The notes: generated by a model from the sequence alone, not told the origin. Shown: positions 1 to 7,260, counted from the stretch's first letter. The stretch: DNA of 15,857 bases from DATMNI01 sp035570275 (GCA_035570275.1 DATMNI010000358.1:1-15857); one strand, 5' to 3'. Numbers and translations are program-made.

Positions 1-128
1 CCCCCGGCCCCCACTCTGCTACACTCCAAACATAGGGTGTCAGCCGTGTTCCAGCGGTACTTTTTTCTTCCTCAAGCATCGAATAATTTTGGCCGGAATT
101 GGGAGCAATCGCATTGGGAGTAATCATT

Positions 129-1340
129 GTGCCGGTTCGAAACCGAGTAGTTCCATTCATGGTGTCGGGTGTTTGCCTGATCTTGCTTGCCGCGTGCAAA
201 CCACAGCAGGCAACGCAGGCGGGCGGGCCTCCGGTAGTTCCCGTAACCGTTGCCAAAGCCACGCAGGCATCGGTGCCCACCGAATTGCGCATCGTGGGAT
301 CCGTCGAAGCCTCCGCCATCGTTCAGGTGAAATCCCAAATCGGCGGCGAACTCATTAAGGTCGGGTTCACCGAGGGCCAGAACGTGGCCAAGGGCGACCT
401 GCTTTTCGAAATCGATACGCGTCCGTACCAGGAGGCGCTGCGGCAGGCAGAGGCCAACATCGCCCGCGACCGCGCGCAGATCGCTCAGTACGACGCCACC
501 CTGGCGCGCGATTCGGCCCAGGCCCGGTTCAACGAGACCGATGCCACCCGTTACAACGAGTTGCAGAAAGAACACCTGGCGTCGAAGTCTCAGGCCGACC
601 AGTCGCGGGCCTCCGCCGATGTGGCGCGCGAGACCATTCGCGCCACCCAGGCATCGATCGAAAGCGCCAAAGCCTCGCTCGAAAGCGACCAGGCAGCGGT
701 GGACGCGGCCAAATTGAACCTGGAATACTGCCTGATCCGCGCGCCGCTGGCCGGCCGTACCGGCAATCTGCTGGTGCATGCCGGCAACCTGGTGAAGGCC
801 AATGACGTGCCGCTGGTGGTGATCCATCAACTGGCGCCGGCCTTCGTGAATTTCAACGTGCCGGAGCAGCATCTGGCGGCCATCCGGCGCCTGAACGCGG
901 GTCGGCCGCTGGCGGTGCGCGTCTATCCCCGTGACAATCCGGACCGCGCCAGCGAAGGCCGCCTGGCGGTGATCGACAACACCGTGGACGCCACCACCGG
1001 CACCATTCACCTGAAGGCCACGTTCGAAAACCGCGACGGTACGCTGTGGCCCGGCCAGTTCGTCACCGCCGTGCTGACGCTCGATACCATCCGCAACGCC
1101 ACCGTGGTCCCGGCGGAAGCGGTGCAGGCCGGCCAGCAGGGCCAGATGATTTACGTGGTGAAGCCGGACAGCACCGTGGAACCGCGGATCGTGACCGTGG
1201 GGCGCGCGTTCGGCCAGAAAATGGTGATCGAAAAAGGCGTCGCGCCCGGCGACACCGTGGTCACCGACGGCCAGTTGCTGCTTTTTCCCGGAGCCAAAGT
1301 TCAGCCGGTTGATGCCGCCAAACCGGAATCGGGGCAATAA
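129..1340 (+). CDS. RND efflux membrane-fusion (periplasmic adaptor) lipoprotein
   Basis: Periplasmic adaptor of a tripartite RND efflux pump (HlyD/AcrA/MdtA family), which would link the inner-membrane pump encoded next to an outer-membrane channel. I place the start at GTG 129, giving 403 residues. A GGGAG Shine-Dalgarno lies at 116-120 and the resulting N-terminus (MPVRNRVVPF...) has basic residues before a hydrophobic run ending in the lipobox L20-A21-A22-C23, so it is probably a lipoprotein. An upstream TTG at 99 lacks a ribosome site, and ATG 159 would remove the basic N-region. After the lipobox come a beta-barrel/lipoyl half (VKSQIGGELIKV), a long Ala/Gln-rich alpha-hairpin (about residues 95-195), the returning lipoyl half (YCLIRAPLAGRTG) and the barrel/membrane-proximal domains (GTLWPGQFV). 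The TAA directly abuts the ATG of the pump gene, so the two are almost certainly cotranscribed. The substrate cannot be told. No regulator is seen upstream. Confidence 0.93.
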   Translation: MPVRNRVVPFMVSGVCLILLAACKPQQATQAGGPPVVPVTVAKATQASVPTELRIVGSVEASAIVQVKSQIGGELIKVGFTEGQNVAKGDLLFEIDTRPYQEALRQAEANIARDRAQIAQYDATLARDSAQARFNETDATRYNELQKEHLASKSQADQSRASADVARETIRATQASIESAKASLESDQAAVDAAKLNLEYCLIRAPLAGRTGNLLVHAGNLVKANDVPLVVIHQLAPAFVNFNVPEQHLAAIRRLNAGRPLAVRVYPRDNPDRASEGRLAVIDNTVDATTGTIHLKATFENRDGTLWPGQFVTAVLTLDTIRNATVVPAEAVQAGQQGQMIYVVKPDSTVEPRIVTVGRAFGQKMVIEKGVAPGDTVVTDGQLLLFPGAKVQPVDAAKPESGQ

Positions 1341-4300
1341 ATGAACATTTCCCGTATCTTCATCGAGCGCCCGGTGATGACGGTGCTCATCTCGTTCGCC
1401 ATTCTGCTTTTCGGAGCCATCGCCTTCCGCGAGTTGCCGGTGGCGGCGCTGCCCAGCGTGGACTACCCGACGATTGCGGTGACCGCGGCGGTGCCGGGCG
1501 CCAGTCCGGAAACCATGGCCTCTTCGGTGGCCACCCCGCTGGAGCGCGAGTTCTCCACCATCGCCGGCATCCAGACCATGAATTCCACCAACTCGCTGGG
1601 CGTCACTTCGATCACGGTGCAATTCACGTTGGACCGCAAGATCGACGCCGCTGCCCAGGACGTGCAGGCCGCCATCGCGCGCGCCGGCGGCCGCCTGCCC
1701 ACCAGCATGCCGCGCCCGCCTTCGTACCAAAAGGTGAACCCGGCTGAGCAGCCCGTGCTGTATCTTTCGCTCGATTCCGACACGCTGCCGCTCTACACCG
1801 TCAACGAGTATGCCGATACCCTGCTGGCGCAGCGCATTTCCATGGTGAGCGGCGTGGCGCGCGTCTCCGTCTTCGGCGAGCAGAAGTACGCCGTGCGCGT
1901 GCAGGTGGATCCCGACCAGTTGGCGGCCCACGGCATCGGCATCAACGAAGTGCAGGCCGCGGTGGCCAGCAGCAACACGAATCTGCCCACGGGCAGGCTG
2001 GAGGGCGACAAGCAGGCTTACACTATCGAATCCAGCGGTACGCTCTCCAATGCCGCGGCCTACCGTCCCATCATCGTGGCGTGGCGGCAGGGTGTGCCCA
2101 TCCGGTTGGAGCAGATCGCCAAGGTGGTCGATGGCGTGGATACCGACAAAGTCGCCGCCTGGTTCAACAACCATCGCGCCATGATCCTGGCCATCCAGCG
2201 GCAGCCCGGCACGAACACTGTAGAGGTGGTGAACGCGGTGCGCGCGCTGATCCCGCAACTGCGCCATGAGATCCCGCCTTCCGTGCACCTCAACGTGGCA
2301 TTTGACGCGGCCGAATCCATTCGCGGCTCCATTCACGATGTGGAGTTCACGCTGCTGCTCACCGTCGCCATCGTGGTGATGGTGATCTTCCTGTTCCTGC
2401 GCAATATTTCCGCCACGCTGATTCCGGGCGCGGCCGTGCCGTTTTCCATCGTGGGCACATTCGCCGTGATGTACCTGTTGGGCTACAGCCTGAACAACCT
2501 TTCGCTGATGGCGCTCACGCTATCGGTGGGTTTCGTGGTGGATGACGCCATCGTGATGCTGGAAAACATTGTGCGCCACATCGAAATGGGCAAGTCGCGG
2601 ATGGAAGCGGCGATGGCCGGAGCGCGGGAAATCGGCTTCACGATTCTTTCCATGACGCTCTCGCTGGTGGCCGTGTTCATCCCGGTGCTCTTCATGCAAG
2701 GCATCGTGGGCCGGCTGCTCCACGAGTTTTCGGTGACCATCGTGGTGGCCATCCTCATCTCGGGCTTCGTGTCTTTGACGCTCACACCGATGTTGGGCAG
2801 CCGCTTCATCAAGTCCGACCATGAAACCCGTCACGGCATTGCGTACCGGACGCTGGAGGGCGGTTTCAACCGGCTGACGCGCGGGTACGAATCCACGCTG
2901 CGAGTCGCCCTGCGCTTCCGGCTGGTCACGCTGGCGGTGGCGGTTCTCATGCTGGTGGGTACGGTTTACCTGTTCACCACCATGCCCACCGGTTTCATCC
3001 CCAGCCAGGATGCCGGCTTTATGTTCGGCCTTTTGCTGGGGCCGCAAGACATTTCTTTCGACGCCATGGCGCGCAAGGGCCACGCCATCGCCGAAATCGT
3101 GCAGGCCGATCCCAACGTTCGGGATGTGGGCGCCTTCGTTCCCGGTCCCCAGGGCACCAACGGCGGCATTTTCTTTGCCAACATGAAGCCGCGCGACCAG
3201 CGCGCGCTCTCGGTGGACCAGTTCATCGACGAACTTCGCCCCAAGCTGAACCAGGTCCCGGGCATCCTGGCGTTCATGCAGAATCCGCCGCCCATCACGG
3301 TTGGCGGCCAGGGCGTAGGCGGCAGCGTCTACCAACTCACGCTGCAGAGCACCAACCTGAAGGAGTTGTACGACTGGTCGCCGAAGCTGGAGACCCGGAT
3401 GCGAACCCTGCCCGGCTTCGTGGATGTCCGGACGGATATCCAGATCGCCAGCCCGCAGTTGATGGTGGATATCGATCGCGACCGTGCGCAGGCCCTGGGC
3501 GTCTCCGCGCAGCAAGTGCAGGACGCGCTGTTCAGCGCCTTCAGCGATCGCGAGGTGTCGGTGATTTACGCGCCGGCGAATCAGTACTCGGTGATTCTGG
3601 AAGTGGCCAAGGAATATCAGCGCAGCCCCGAAGCACTGTCGAAGCTGTACCTGCGGTCCACGCAGGGGAACCTGATTCCGCTGGAGTCCGTGGTCCAGAC
3701 CCACCGCCAGACCGGCCCGCTGCAGATCAACCACTTCGGACAGCTTCCCGCGGTGACCATTTCGTTCAACCTGCGGCCCGGTTTCTCCCTGGGCGAAGCG
3801 GCGCAACACGTGGAGGAAGCCATCCGCGGTCTGCGCATGCCGCAAGGCATCAGCGCCAGTTACCAGGGCACCGTGAAGGAGTTCCAAAGCTCCTTCGCCA
3901 ACCTCACCGTGCTGCTGGCGATTGCGGTGCTGGTAATCTATATCGTGCTCGGCATTTTGTACGAAAGTTTCATTCACCCGATCACGATTCTTTCCGGTTT
4001 GCCCTCGGCCGTTTTCGGCGCGCTGCTCACGCTGACGCTGTTCCACAAAGAGCTGGACCTGTACGCCTTCGTGGGCATCATCATGCTGTTCGGCGTGGTG
4101 AAGAAAAACGCGATCATGATGATCGATTTCGCGGTGGACGCTCAGAAGCACGGTTCGAGCGCCTACGATTCCATTTATCAGGGATGCCTGCTGCGTTTCC
4201 GTCCCATCATGATGACCACGGTGGCGGCGCTGTTCGGCACCCTGCCCATCGCCCTCGGCTATGGTGAAGGGGCTGACGCGCGCCAACCTCTGGGACTGGC

Positions 4301-4445
4301 AGTGGTCGGCGGCCTGGTGGTGAGCCAGTTCCTGACGTTGTACATCACGCCGGTGATTTATCTCTACCTGGAGCGCCTGCAGGAGTGGCTGAGCGGCGAG
4401 AACCGGGTGGCGGAGCGGCGGAAGGAAGTTGTGGTTTCGACGTAA
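1341..4445 (+). CDS. RND family inner-membrane efflux transporter (HAE1/AcrB-MdtB type)
   Basis: Inner-membrane proton/drug antiporter of the hydrophobe-amphiphile RND family. At 1034 residues it has the usual full length. It opens with the family N-terminus (MNISRIFIERPV, then TM1), followed by a porter domain with PGASPETMASSVATPLE. TM4 carries the paired aspartates D401-D402 (VGFVVDDAIVMLENI), and TM10 carries K921-K922-N923 (LFGVVKKNAIMMIDFA), which matches the Lys-Asn of the AcrB proton relay. Two large periplasmic loops and twelve TM segments fit the RND duplication. The ATG follows the adaptor's stop codon with no gap, implying translational coupling. The protein looks intact and functional. 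The sequence is closer to MdtB/MdtC-like pumps than to AcrB, but I do not assign a symbol. A diverged 292-bp copy of positions 3803-4095 recurs downstream at 5091-5382. Confidence 0.95.
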   Translation: MNISRIFIERPVMTVLISFAILLFGAIAFRELPVAALPSVDYPTIAVTAAVPGASPETMASSVATPLEREFSTIAGIQTMNSTNSLGVTSITVQFTLDRKIDAAAQDVQAAIARAGGRLPTSMPRPPSYQKVNPAEQPVLYLSLDSDTLPLYTVNEYADTLLAQRISMVSGVARVSVFGEQKYAVRVQVDPDQLAAHGIGINEVQAAVASSNTNLPTGRLEGDKQAYTIESSGTLSNAAAYRPIIVAWRQGVPIRLEQIAKVVDGVDTDKVAAWFNNHRAMILAIQRQPGTNTVEVVNAVRALIPQLRHEIPPSVHLNVAFDAAESIRGSIHDVEFTLLLTVAIVVMVIFLFLRNISATLIPGAAVPFSIVGTFAVMYLLGYSLNNLSLMALTLSVGFVVDDAIVMLENIVRHIEMGKSRMEAAMAGAREIGFTILSMTLSLVAVFIPVLFMQGIVGRLLHEFSVTIVVAILISGFVSLTLTPMLGSRFIKSDHETRHGIAYRTLEGGFNRLTRGYESTLRVALRFRLVTLAVAVLMLVGTVYLFTTMPTGFIPSQDAGFMFGLLLGPQDISFDAMARKGHAIAEIVQADPNVRDVGAFVPGPQGTNGGIFFANMKPRDQRALSVDQFIDELRPKLNQVPGILAFMQNPPPITVGGQGVGGSVYQLTLQSTNLKELYDWSPKLETRMRTLPGFVDVRTDIQIASPQLMVDIDRDRAQALGVSAQQVQDALFSAFSDREVSVIYAPANQYSVILEVAKEYQRSPEALSKLYLRSTQGNLIPLESVVQTHRQTGPLQINHFGQLPAVTISFNLRPGFSLGEAAQHVEEAIRGLRMPQGISASYQGTVKEFQSSFANLTVLLAIAVLVIYIVLGILYESFIHPITILSGLPSAVFGALLTLTLFHKELDLYAFVGIIMLFGVVKKNAIMMIDFAVDAQKHGSSAYDSIYQGCLLRFRPIMMTTVAALFGTLPIALGYGEGADARQPLGLAVVGGLVVSQFLTLYITPVIYLYLERLQEWLSGENRVAERRKEVVVST

Positions 4446-4456
4446 CCGGGTACAAT
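4429..4456 (+). promoter_or_regulatory. Candidate promoter for the Uma2 gene inside the pump gene's 3' end
   Basis: TTGTGG at 4429-4434 and TACAAT at 4451-4456 are separated by 16 nt. The -10 box ends ten bases before the ATG at 4466, so the predicted mRNA would begin about three bases before the start codon. No Shine-Dalgarno is visible. This is inferred from consensus matching only. Confidence 0.4.
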
Positions 4457-4465
4457 CGGAACAGT

Positions 4466-5038
4466 ATGGCATCGCAGATCATCCCGTACATCACGCCGGA
4501 GGAATACCTGAAGGCGGAGCGGCAGGCCGAATTCAAGAGCGAGTATTACAACGGTCAGGTATTCGCGATGGCCGGTGGTCACCCGCGGCATCATCGCATT
4601 GCCACAAACGTGACCGGCAGGTTGTTTGCGGCCCTAGAGGGTGGACCCTGCCAGGTCTTCAACTCCGACATGCGTGTCCACATTCCTGCAACGGGCCTGT
4701 ACACCTATCCCGATGTATCGGTGGTCTGCGCTGATCCGGTGTTTTTTCAGACTGACAATCTGGTAAGCCCAATCGTCATCGTCGAAGTCTTGTCACAATC
4801 CACCGAGCGCCATGATCGCACCACCAAGTTCTTCCACTACCAGTCGATCCCTTCACTGAAGGAATATCTGATGGTCTCCCAGCAGTCCCACAGCATCACC
4901 CATTGCACACGGCTAGGGGATGAGGAGTGGCGGATTGAGACCTTTGGCGAGGAGCGAGGTTCCATTCGCCTGCCCAGCATCGGGGTGGAACTCCAGTTCG
5001 CGCAGATCTATGCGGGCGCCGATTCACTACCGGGCTAG
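4466..5038 (+). CDS. Uma2 family (DUF820) PD-(D/E)XK endonuclease-like protein
   Basis: A 190-residue member of the Uma2/DUF820 family, which has the restriction-endonuclease fold. The family's cellular role is unproven, and members multiply in cyanobacteria, actinobacteria and acidobacteria. Visible landmarks are the opening YITPEEYLKAERQAEFKSEYYNG with E26, YPDVSVV with D83, PIVIVEVLSQST with E107, and K121 in TTKFFHY. Together these form the expected E...D...E-x-x-x-K nuclease core. The length is typical. I chose ATG 4466 because the frame is open further upstream only inside the pump gene, and homologues begin with a short leader before the TPEEYL motif. It starts 20 bases after the pump stop codon, but a TACAAT box just upstream suggests its own promoter. 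It sits between the pump gene and a partial copy of that gene, so it may have arrived with, or been trapped by, the rearrangement. Confidence 0.88.
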   Translation: MASQIIPYITPEEYLKAERQAEFKSEYYNGQVFAMAGGHPRHHRIATNVTGRLFAALEGGPCQVFNSDMRVHIPATGLYTYPDVSVVCADPVFFQTDNLVSPIVIVEVLSQSTERHDRTTKFFHYQSIPSLKEYLMVSQQSHSITHCTRLGDEEWRIETFGEERGSIRLPSIGVELQFAQIYAGADSLPG

Positions 5039-5090
5039 CTTTTGGTCCCTACCCCCCCTGTACGTCTGATACTGTTCGTCACTTCAGGAG

Positions 5091-5382
5091 GCAACACGTG
5101 GAGGAAGCCATCCGCAGCTTGCGCATGCCGCAAGGCATCGGCGCCAGTCACCAGGGCACGGTGAAGGAGTTCAAAAGCTCCTTCGCCAACCTCACCGAGC
5201 TGCTGGCGATTGCGGTGCTGGTGATTTATATCGTGCCCGGCATTTTGTACGTAAGCTTCATTCACCCGATCACGATTCTCTCCGGCTTGCCATCGGCGGT
5301 TTTGGGGCGCTGCTGACGCTGACGCTGTTCCACAAGGAACTGGACCTGTACACCTTCGTGGGCATCATCATGCTGTTCGGCG
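5091..5382 (+). pseudogene. Partial, frameshifted copy of the RND pump gene (TM8-TM10 region)
   Basis: This stretch aligns base by base with 3803-4095 of the pump gene (residues about 821-918). By eye there are about 22 substitutions and one missing base in 293 positions, roughly 92% identity. At least seven substitutions change amino acids (for example L to P and V to E in TM8), and a one-base deletion near 5307 shifts the frame into a TGA at 5314-5316. The copy starts abruptly after CAGGAG and stops just before the TM10 Lys-Lys, so both ends are truncated. It is a remnant of a diverged paralogue or old tandem copy, not an exact recent duplication. The junction creates an AGGAGG (5086-5091) six bases before GTG 5098, so a 72-residue, one- to two-TM peptide (5098-5316) could be translated. 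Confidence 0.85.
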
Positions 5383-5423
5383 CTACACTACGGCGTTTTT
5401 GGCGGTTGACACGCGGGAAGGTC

Positions 5424-5457
5424 TTGAACCTGATGACGAGAGGTGGGATAATCCCAC
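5424..5457 (+). promoter_or_regulatory. VapBC promoter with palindromic operator over the -10 box
   Basis: TTGAAC (5424-5429) and GATAAT (5447-5452) are separated by 17 nt, a good sigma-70-like pair. The +1 would fall at about 5459, the A of the antitoxin ATG. A perfect inverted repeat GTGGGA-TAA-TCCCAC (5443-5457) covers the -10 box. This is where an autoregulating AbrB/VapB-type antitoxin would be expected to bind. The sites are seen in the sequence; their function is inferred. Confidence 0.6.
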
Positions 5458-5458
5458 T

Positions 5459-5686
5459 ATGATTGTGACGCTCGACGCCAAGCGGAGGCTGACCATTCCC
5501 GCTGCTCTTGCACCAGCCTCGCCCGGAGACTACTTCGACGCTCGCTTCGACCCGGAAGAAGACGCGCTTGTATTTCGGCGGTTGGCGGGCAAGGAGAACT
5601 GGCTGACCGTACTCAAAGCCTGTCCGGTGAGCCCGGAAGATGTGCCCCCGCGCCGCCGCACGCCTGCCCGCCGGCGCAAGCTGTGA
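5459..5686 (+). CDS. vapB: AbrB/SpoVT-fold antitoxin (VapB-like)
   Basis: A 75-residue antitoxin that should bind its own promoter and neutralise the PIN-domain toxin encoded next to it. The N-terminal half (MIVTLDAKRRLTIPAAL...) is a clear AbrB/MazE/SpoVT swapped-hairpin DNA-binding motif. The remainder includes an acidic segment (FDPEEDALVFRR) and a very basic Pro/Arg tail (PPRRRTPARRRKL). I chose ATG 5459 because the AbrB motif begins at once. The longer upstream frame runs through a promoter and palindrome and has no good start. Its TGA overlaps the toxin GTG by four bases (GTGA, 5683-5686), so translation is probably coupled. The basic tail is unusual, since toxin-binding tails of VapB proteins are often more mixed in charge. 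Confidence 0.85.
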   Translation: MIVTLDAKRRLTIPAALAPASPGDYFDARFDPEEDALVFRRLAGKENWLTVLKACPVSPEDVPPRRRTPARRRKL

Positions 5687-6102
5687 GTTGGCTTCTCGAT
5701 ACGGATGTCATTTGCCAGCCAGCCAAGCGACACGGCGATGCGCGGGTGATCGCCTGGCTCGAACTGGAGCAGGACCGCTGCTACACGAGCGCCGTTGTCA
5801 TCGCGCAGCTCGCATACTGGGTTCGCACCAAAGAAGGGCGACAGCGTCAGGCTTTGCAAGCATGGCTCACGCGGCTCGTGGACGCACTCCAGGGACGTAT
5901 TCACGGATTCAACGTGTCAGTGGCCCACGTTTGGGCGGACCAGGAGCGAATACTCGACAAGACAGGTCAACCCATGCCGGTTGAAGACAGCTACATTGCG
6001 GCTACCGCCCGCCGGCATGGGTTAACGATTGTGACAGGCAACGATCGGGACTTCAGGCGCCCCGGACTTAAGGTCTTCAATCCTTTCAAAGAGCTGAAGT
6101 AA
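5683..6102 (+). CDS. vapC: PIN-domain ribonuclease toxin (VapC/FitB-like)
   Basis: A 139-residue PIN-domain protein of normal VapC length, predicted to be an Mg-dependent ribonuclease toxin held by the upstream antitoxin. Motifs are N-terminal WLLDTDVIC with D6 and D8, then EDSYIAATARRHGLTIVTGNDRDF with D102, D121 and D123, and the common ending LKVFNPF. GTG 5683 is the only start that keeps the LLDTDV motif and lies in a GTGA overlap with the antitoxin stop. The second conserved acidic residue of the family (usually Glu in S-x-x-x-x-x-E-L) appears to be Gln here (Q42 in SAVVIAQLAYW). This could weaken catalysis, or another acid such as E27 or E29 may substitute. There is no downstream partner. 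Confidence 0.88.
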   Translation: MSWLLDTDVICQPAKRHGDARVIAWLELEQDRCYTSAVVIAQLAYWVRTKEGRQRQALQAWLTRLVDALQGRIHGFNVSVAHVWADQERILDKTGQPMPVEDSYIAATARRHGLTIVTGNDRDFRRPGLKVFNPFKELK

Positions 6103-6373
6103 TGATTTCGCTGTTTGTATAGGGCTGCCCCGGCAGCGCCGCGGCCGGCTCGGTGCCTTAAGTAAACTCTCTAAACTGACCCGGCACCCCGTTCTGACGG
6201 TCCACGACGCTTTTTTCTTCAAGTCCTTCAAGCTGCTCCCACCCAAATCTTCAGTCACAAGACTTCAAAATAAACTTTATCCCGCTTCAATCCTGTTGGT
6301 TGGAGCGAAAAAACGGCCCTCGCATACCCCCGGTTTTTAGAAGCCTTGTGGGACCATGTGGGTGGCGGTTGCC

Positions 6374-6393
6374 GCCGGGAAAGCATTCCCGGC
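6374..6393. promoter_or_regulatory. Perfect stem-loop, 8-bp arms
   Basis: GCCGGGAA-AGCA-TTCCCGGC is a perfect hairpin with a four-base loop, about 110 bp upstream of the 6502 gene. It has no T-run, so it is not a standard terminator. It may be an RNA structure or protein site. Confidence 0.45.
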
Positions 6394-6400
6394 CAAGCGT

Positions 6401-6484
6401 CTGGGCCAGCGTGGCCCAGAAATTTAACCGCTAACTCCCTTGTTTCCAATAAAACGACAGCAAAATTCCGGGCCAGGATGGCCC
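6401..6484. promoter_or_regulatory. Two copies of a GGGCCA-N3-TGGCCC palindrome
   Basis: The first copy at 6403-6417 extends to CTGGGCCA-GCG-TGGCCCAG (6401-6419). The second, GGGCCA-GGA-TGGCCC, is at 6470-6484. Their centres are 67 bp apart, and the second ends 17 bases before the next ATG. Repeated palindromes with a fixed 3-nt spacer suggest a dimeric regulator's operators, possibly an autoregulatory site for the HTH-like product downstream. This is inference. Confidence 0.4.
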
Positions 6485-6501
6485 AATTGCCAGAGGTGTC
6501 T

Positions 6502-7131
6502 ATGAAGAACTTGATCAAAAGTGAAGAACCAGCGAACGGCGAGGCCGACGATCTCAGCCTATGCCTGGGCCGGTGGATGGGCCGGCGCGAAGCCTTCGGC
6601 CTGGTGGCGGGGCGCTGTGCCGCCGCCGATATCGAGACGCTGCGGCAGATCCGCGAGCAGAAGCTCTACAAGCAGAAGCGCCCCTCATGGGCTGCGTGCT
6701 GCACGCTGGACTTGCATGTGGCGCGGCGCAGCGTGGACCGCGAAATCGGATACCTGGAGGAATTCGGCCCGGAATTCTTTCACATTCGGCAGATGGCGCA
6801 CATCGCGGCCAAGGAGTACCGCAGCATCGCGTCGCACATCACGCCGGAAGGAGTACATCTGAACGGGACCACCGTACCGTTGTTGCCGGAGAACAGCCAG
6901 TCGGTGACGGCGGCCGTCACCGAGTTGCTGAAGCAGATCGAGCCGAAGGAACCGAAGCATGCGCCGGTGTCCTTCGATGCGGCGTTGAAGCGCTGCCAGA
7001 CCGTCACCGGGATGCTGGAAGCGCTGCTGGAGCCGCTCGATGTCAACCAGAGGATGGATTTGGGCAGCGCCGTCGCCGACCTCCGCACCGCCGCAGCCGG
7101 GTTGGGTGTGGCCATCTTCGATCGGCGTTAA
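6502..7131 (+). CDS. Uncharacterised acidobacterial protein with possible HTH segment
   Basis: I cannot assign a function. The 209-residue product starts at ATG 6502, five bases after AGAGGTG. An upstream in-frame extension runs through palindromes and is unlikely to be coding. The predicted structure is mostly helical and soluble, with no signal peptide or TM segment. Residues about 62-90 (SWAACCTLDLHVARRSVDREIGYLEEFGP, broken by helix-turn features) resemble a helix-turn-helix in which a Trp-Cys helix is followed by VARRSVDREI. The next block (EFFHIRQMAHIAAKEYRSIA, then LNGTTVPLLPEN) resembles a recurring acidobacterial paralogue family as I remember it; no database check was possible. The C-terminal third is helical with repeated Leu/Ala. 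With the palindromic leader, a DNA-binding or autoregulatory role is plausible but unproven. Confidence 0.7.
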   Translation: MKNLIKSEEPANGEADDLSLCLGRWMGRREAFGLVAGRCAAADIETLRQIREQKLYKQKRPSWAACCTLDLHVARRSVDREIGYLEEFGPEFFHIRQMAHIAAKEYRSIASHITPEGVHLNGTTVPLLPENSQSVTAAVTELLKQIEPKEPKHAPVSFDAALKRCQTVTGMLEALLEPLDVNQRMDLGSAVADLRTAAAGLGVAIFDRR

Positions 7132-7164
7132 TTCAGAACTTGTGACTACGTAAGGGCCGTGAAA

Positions 7165-7260
7165 TTAAGGCGCCGAGATCACGGTTAGACCCTCAATCCC
7201 CTGGAAGTGGCGCTTGTTATGAGTGGCGAGCTAGCCGTGGATGACCGCCCACGCGGGCAC
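7165..7260 (-). pseudogene. Relic of a VapC-type PIN toxin C-terminus
   Basis: Read on the minus strand, the frame ending at TAA (7167-7165) encodes LATHNKRHFQGIEGLTVISAP. This is the typical end of a VapC/FitB PIN domain, in which the last catalytic motif T-x-N-x-R-x-F is followed by a G-L-x-V-I tail. Directly upstream the frame has a TAG (7233-7231), and further upstream I cannot follow PIN-domain sequence such as the D-x-x-I-A-A helix. Only a broken 3' end therefore survives. No partner antitoxin is visible. It is independent of the intact PIN gene at 5683, being on the opposite strand with a different sequence. Confidence 0.55.

Larger units (their letters stand above)
6103..6501. other. 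399-bp non-coding leader region with several palindromes
   Basis: I see no convincing gene here. The minus-strand open frames lack recognisable motifs and start sites. A GCTGCC-CC-GGCAGC hairpin (6124-6137) lies just after the toxin gene but has no T-tract. The proximal half holds three strong palindromes, listed separately, before the ribosome site of the next gene. The run around 6171-6345 is less GC-rich than its neighbours. Confidence 0.6.

Noticed and set aside
1..128. Possible promoter or regulator site upstream of the efflux operon
   Set aside because: An AT-rich GAATAAT near 81-87 could be a -10 box, but no -35 or palindrome of a TetR-like operator stands out, so I do not call it.
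72..2336. A 754-codon open frame on the minus strand opposite the adaptor and pump genes
   Set aside because: It is low-complexity His/Arg/Gly-rich translation with no domain and is antisense to two clear genes. It is an artefact of GC-rich codon use.
2520..4472. A 650-codon minus-strand frame opposite the pump gene
   Set aside because: It is antisense to conserved RND sequence, with His/Gln/Arg-rich composition typical of shadow frames and no motifs.
5405..5410. TTGACA as -35 box for the VapBC operon
   Set aside because: It is a perfect hexamer but lies 36 bp from the -10 box. TTGAAC at 5424 has the correct 17-bp spacing.
6255..6518. An 87-codon minus-strand frame in the leader region before the 6502 gene
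   Set aside because: There is no start signal, motif or coding bias, and it overlaps the palindromes and the ribosome site of a better-supported gene.
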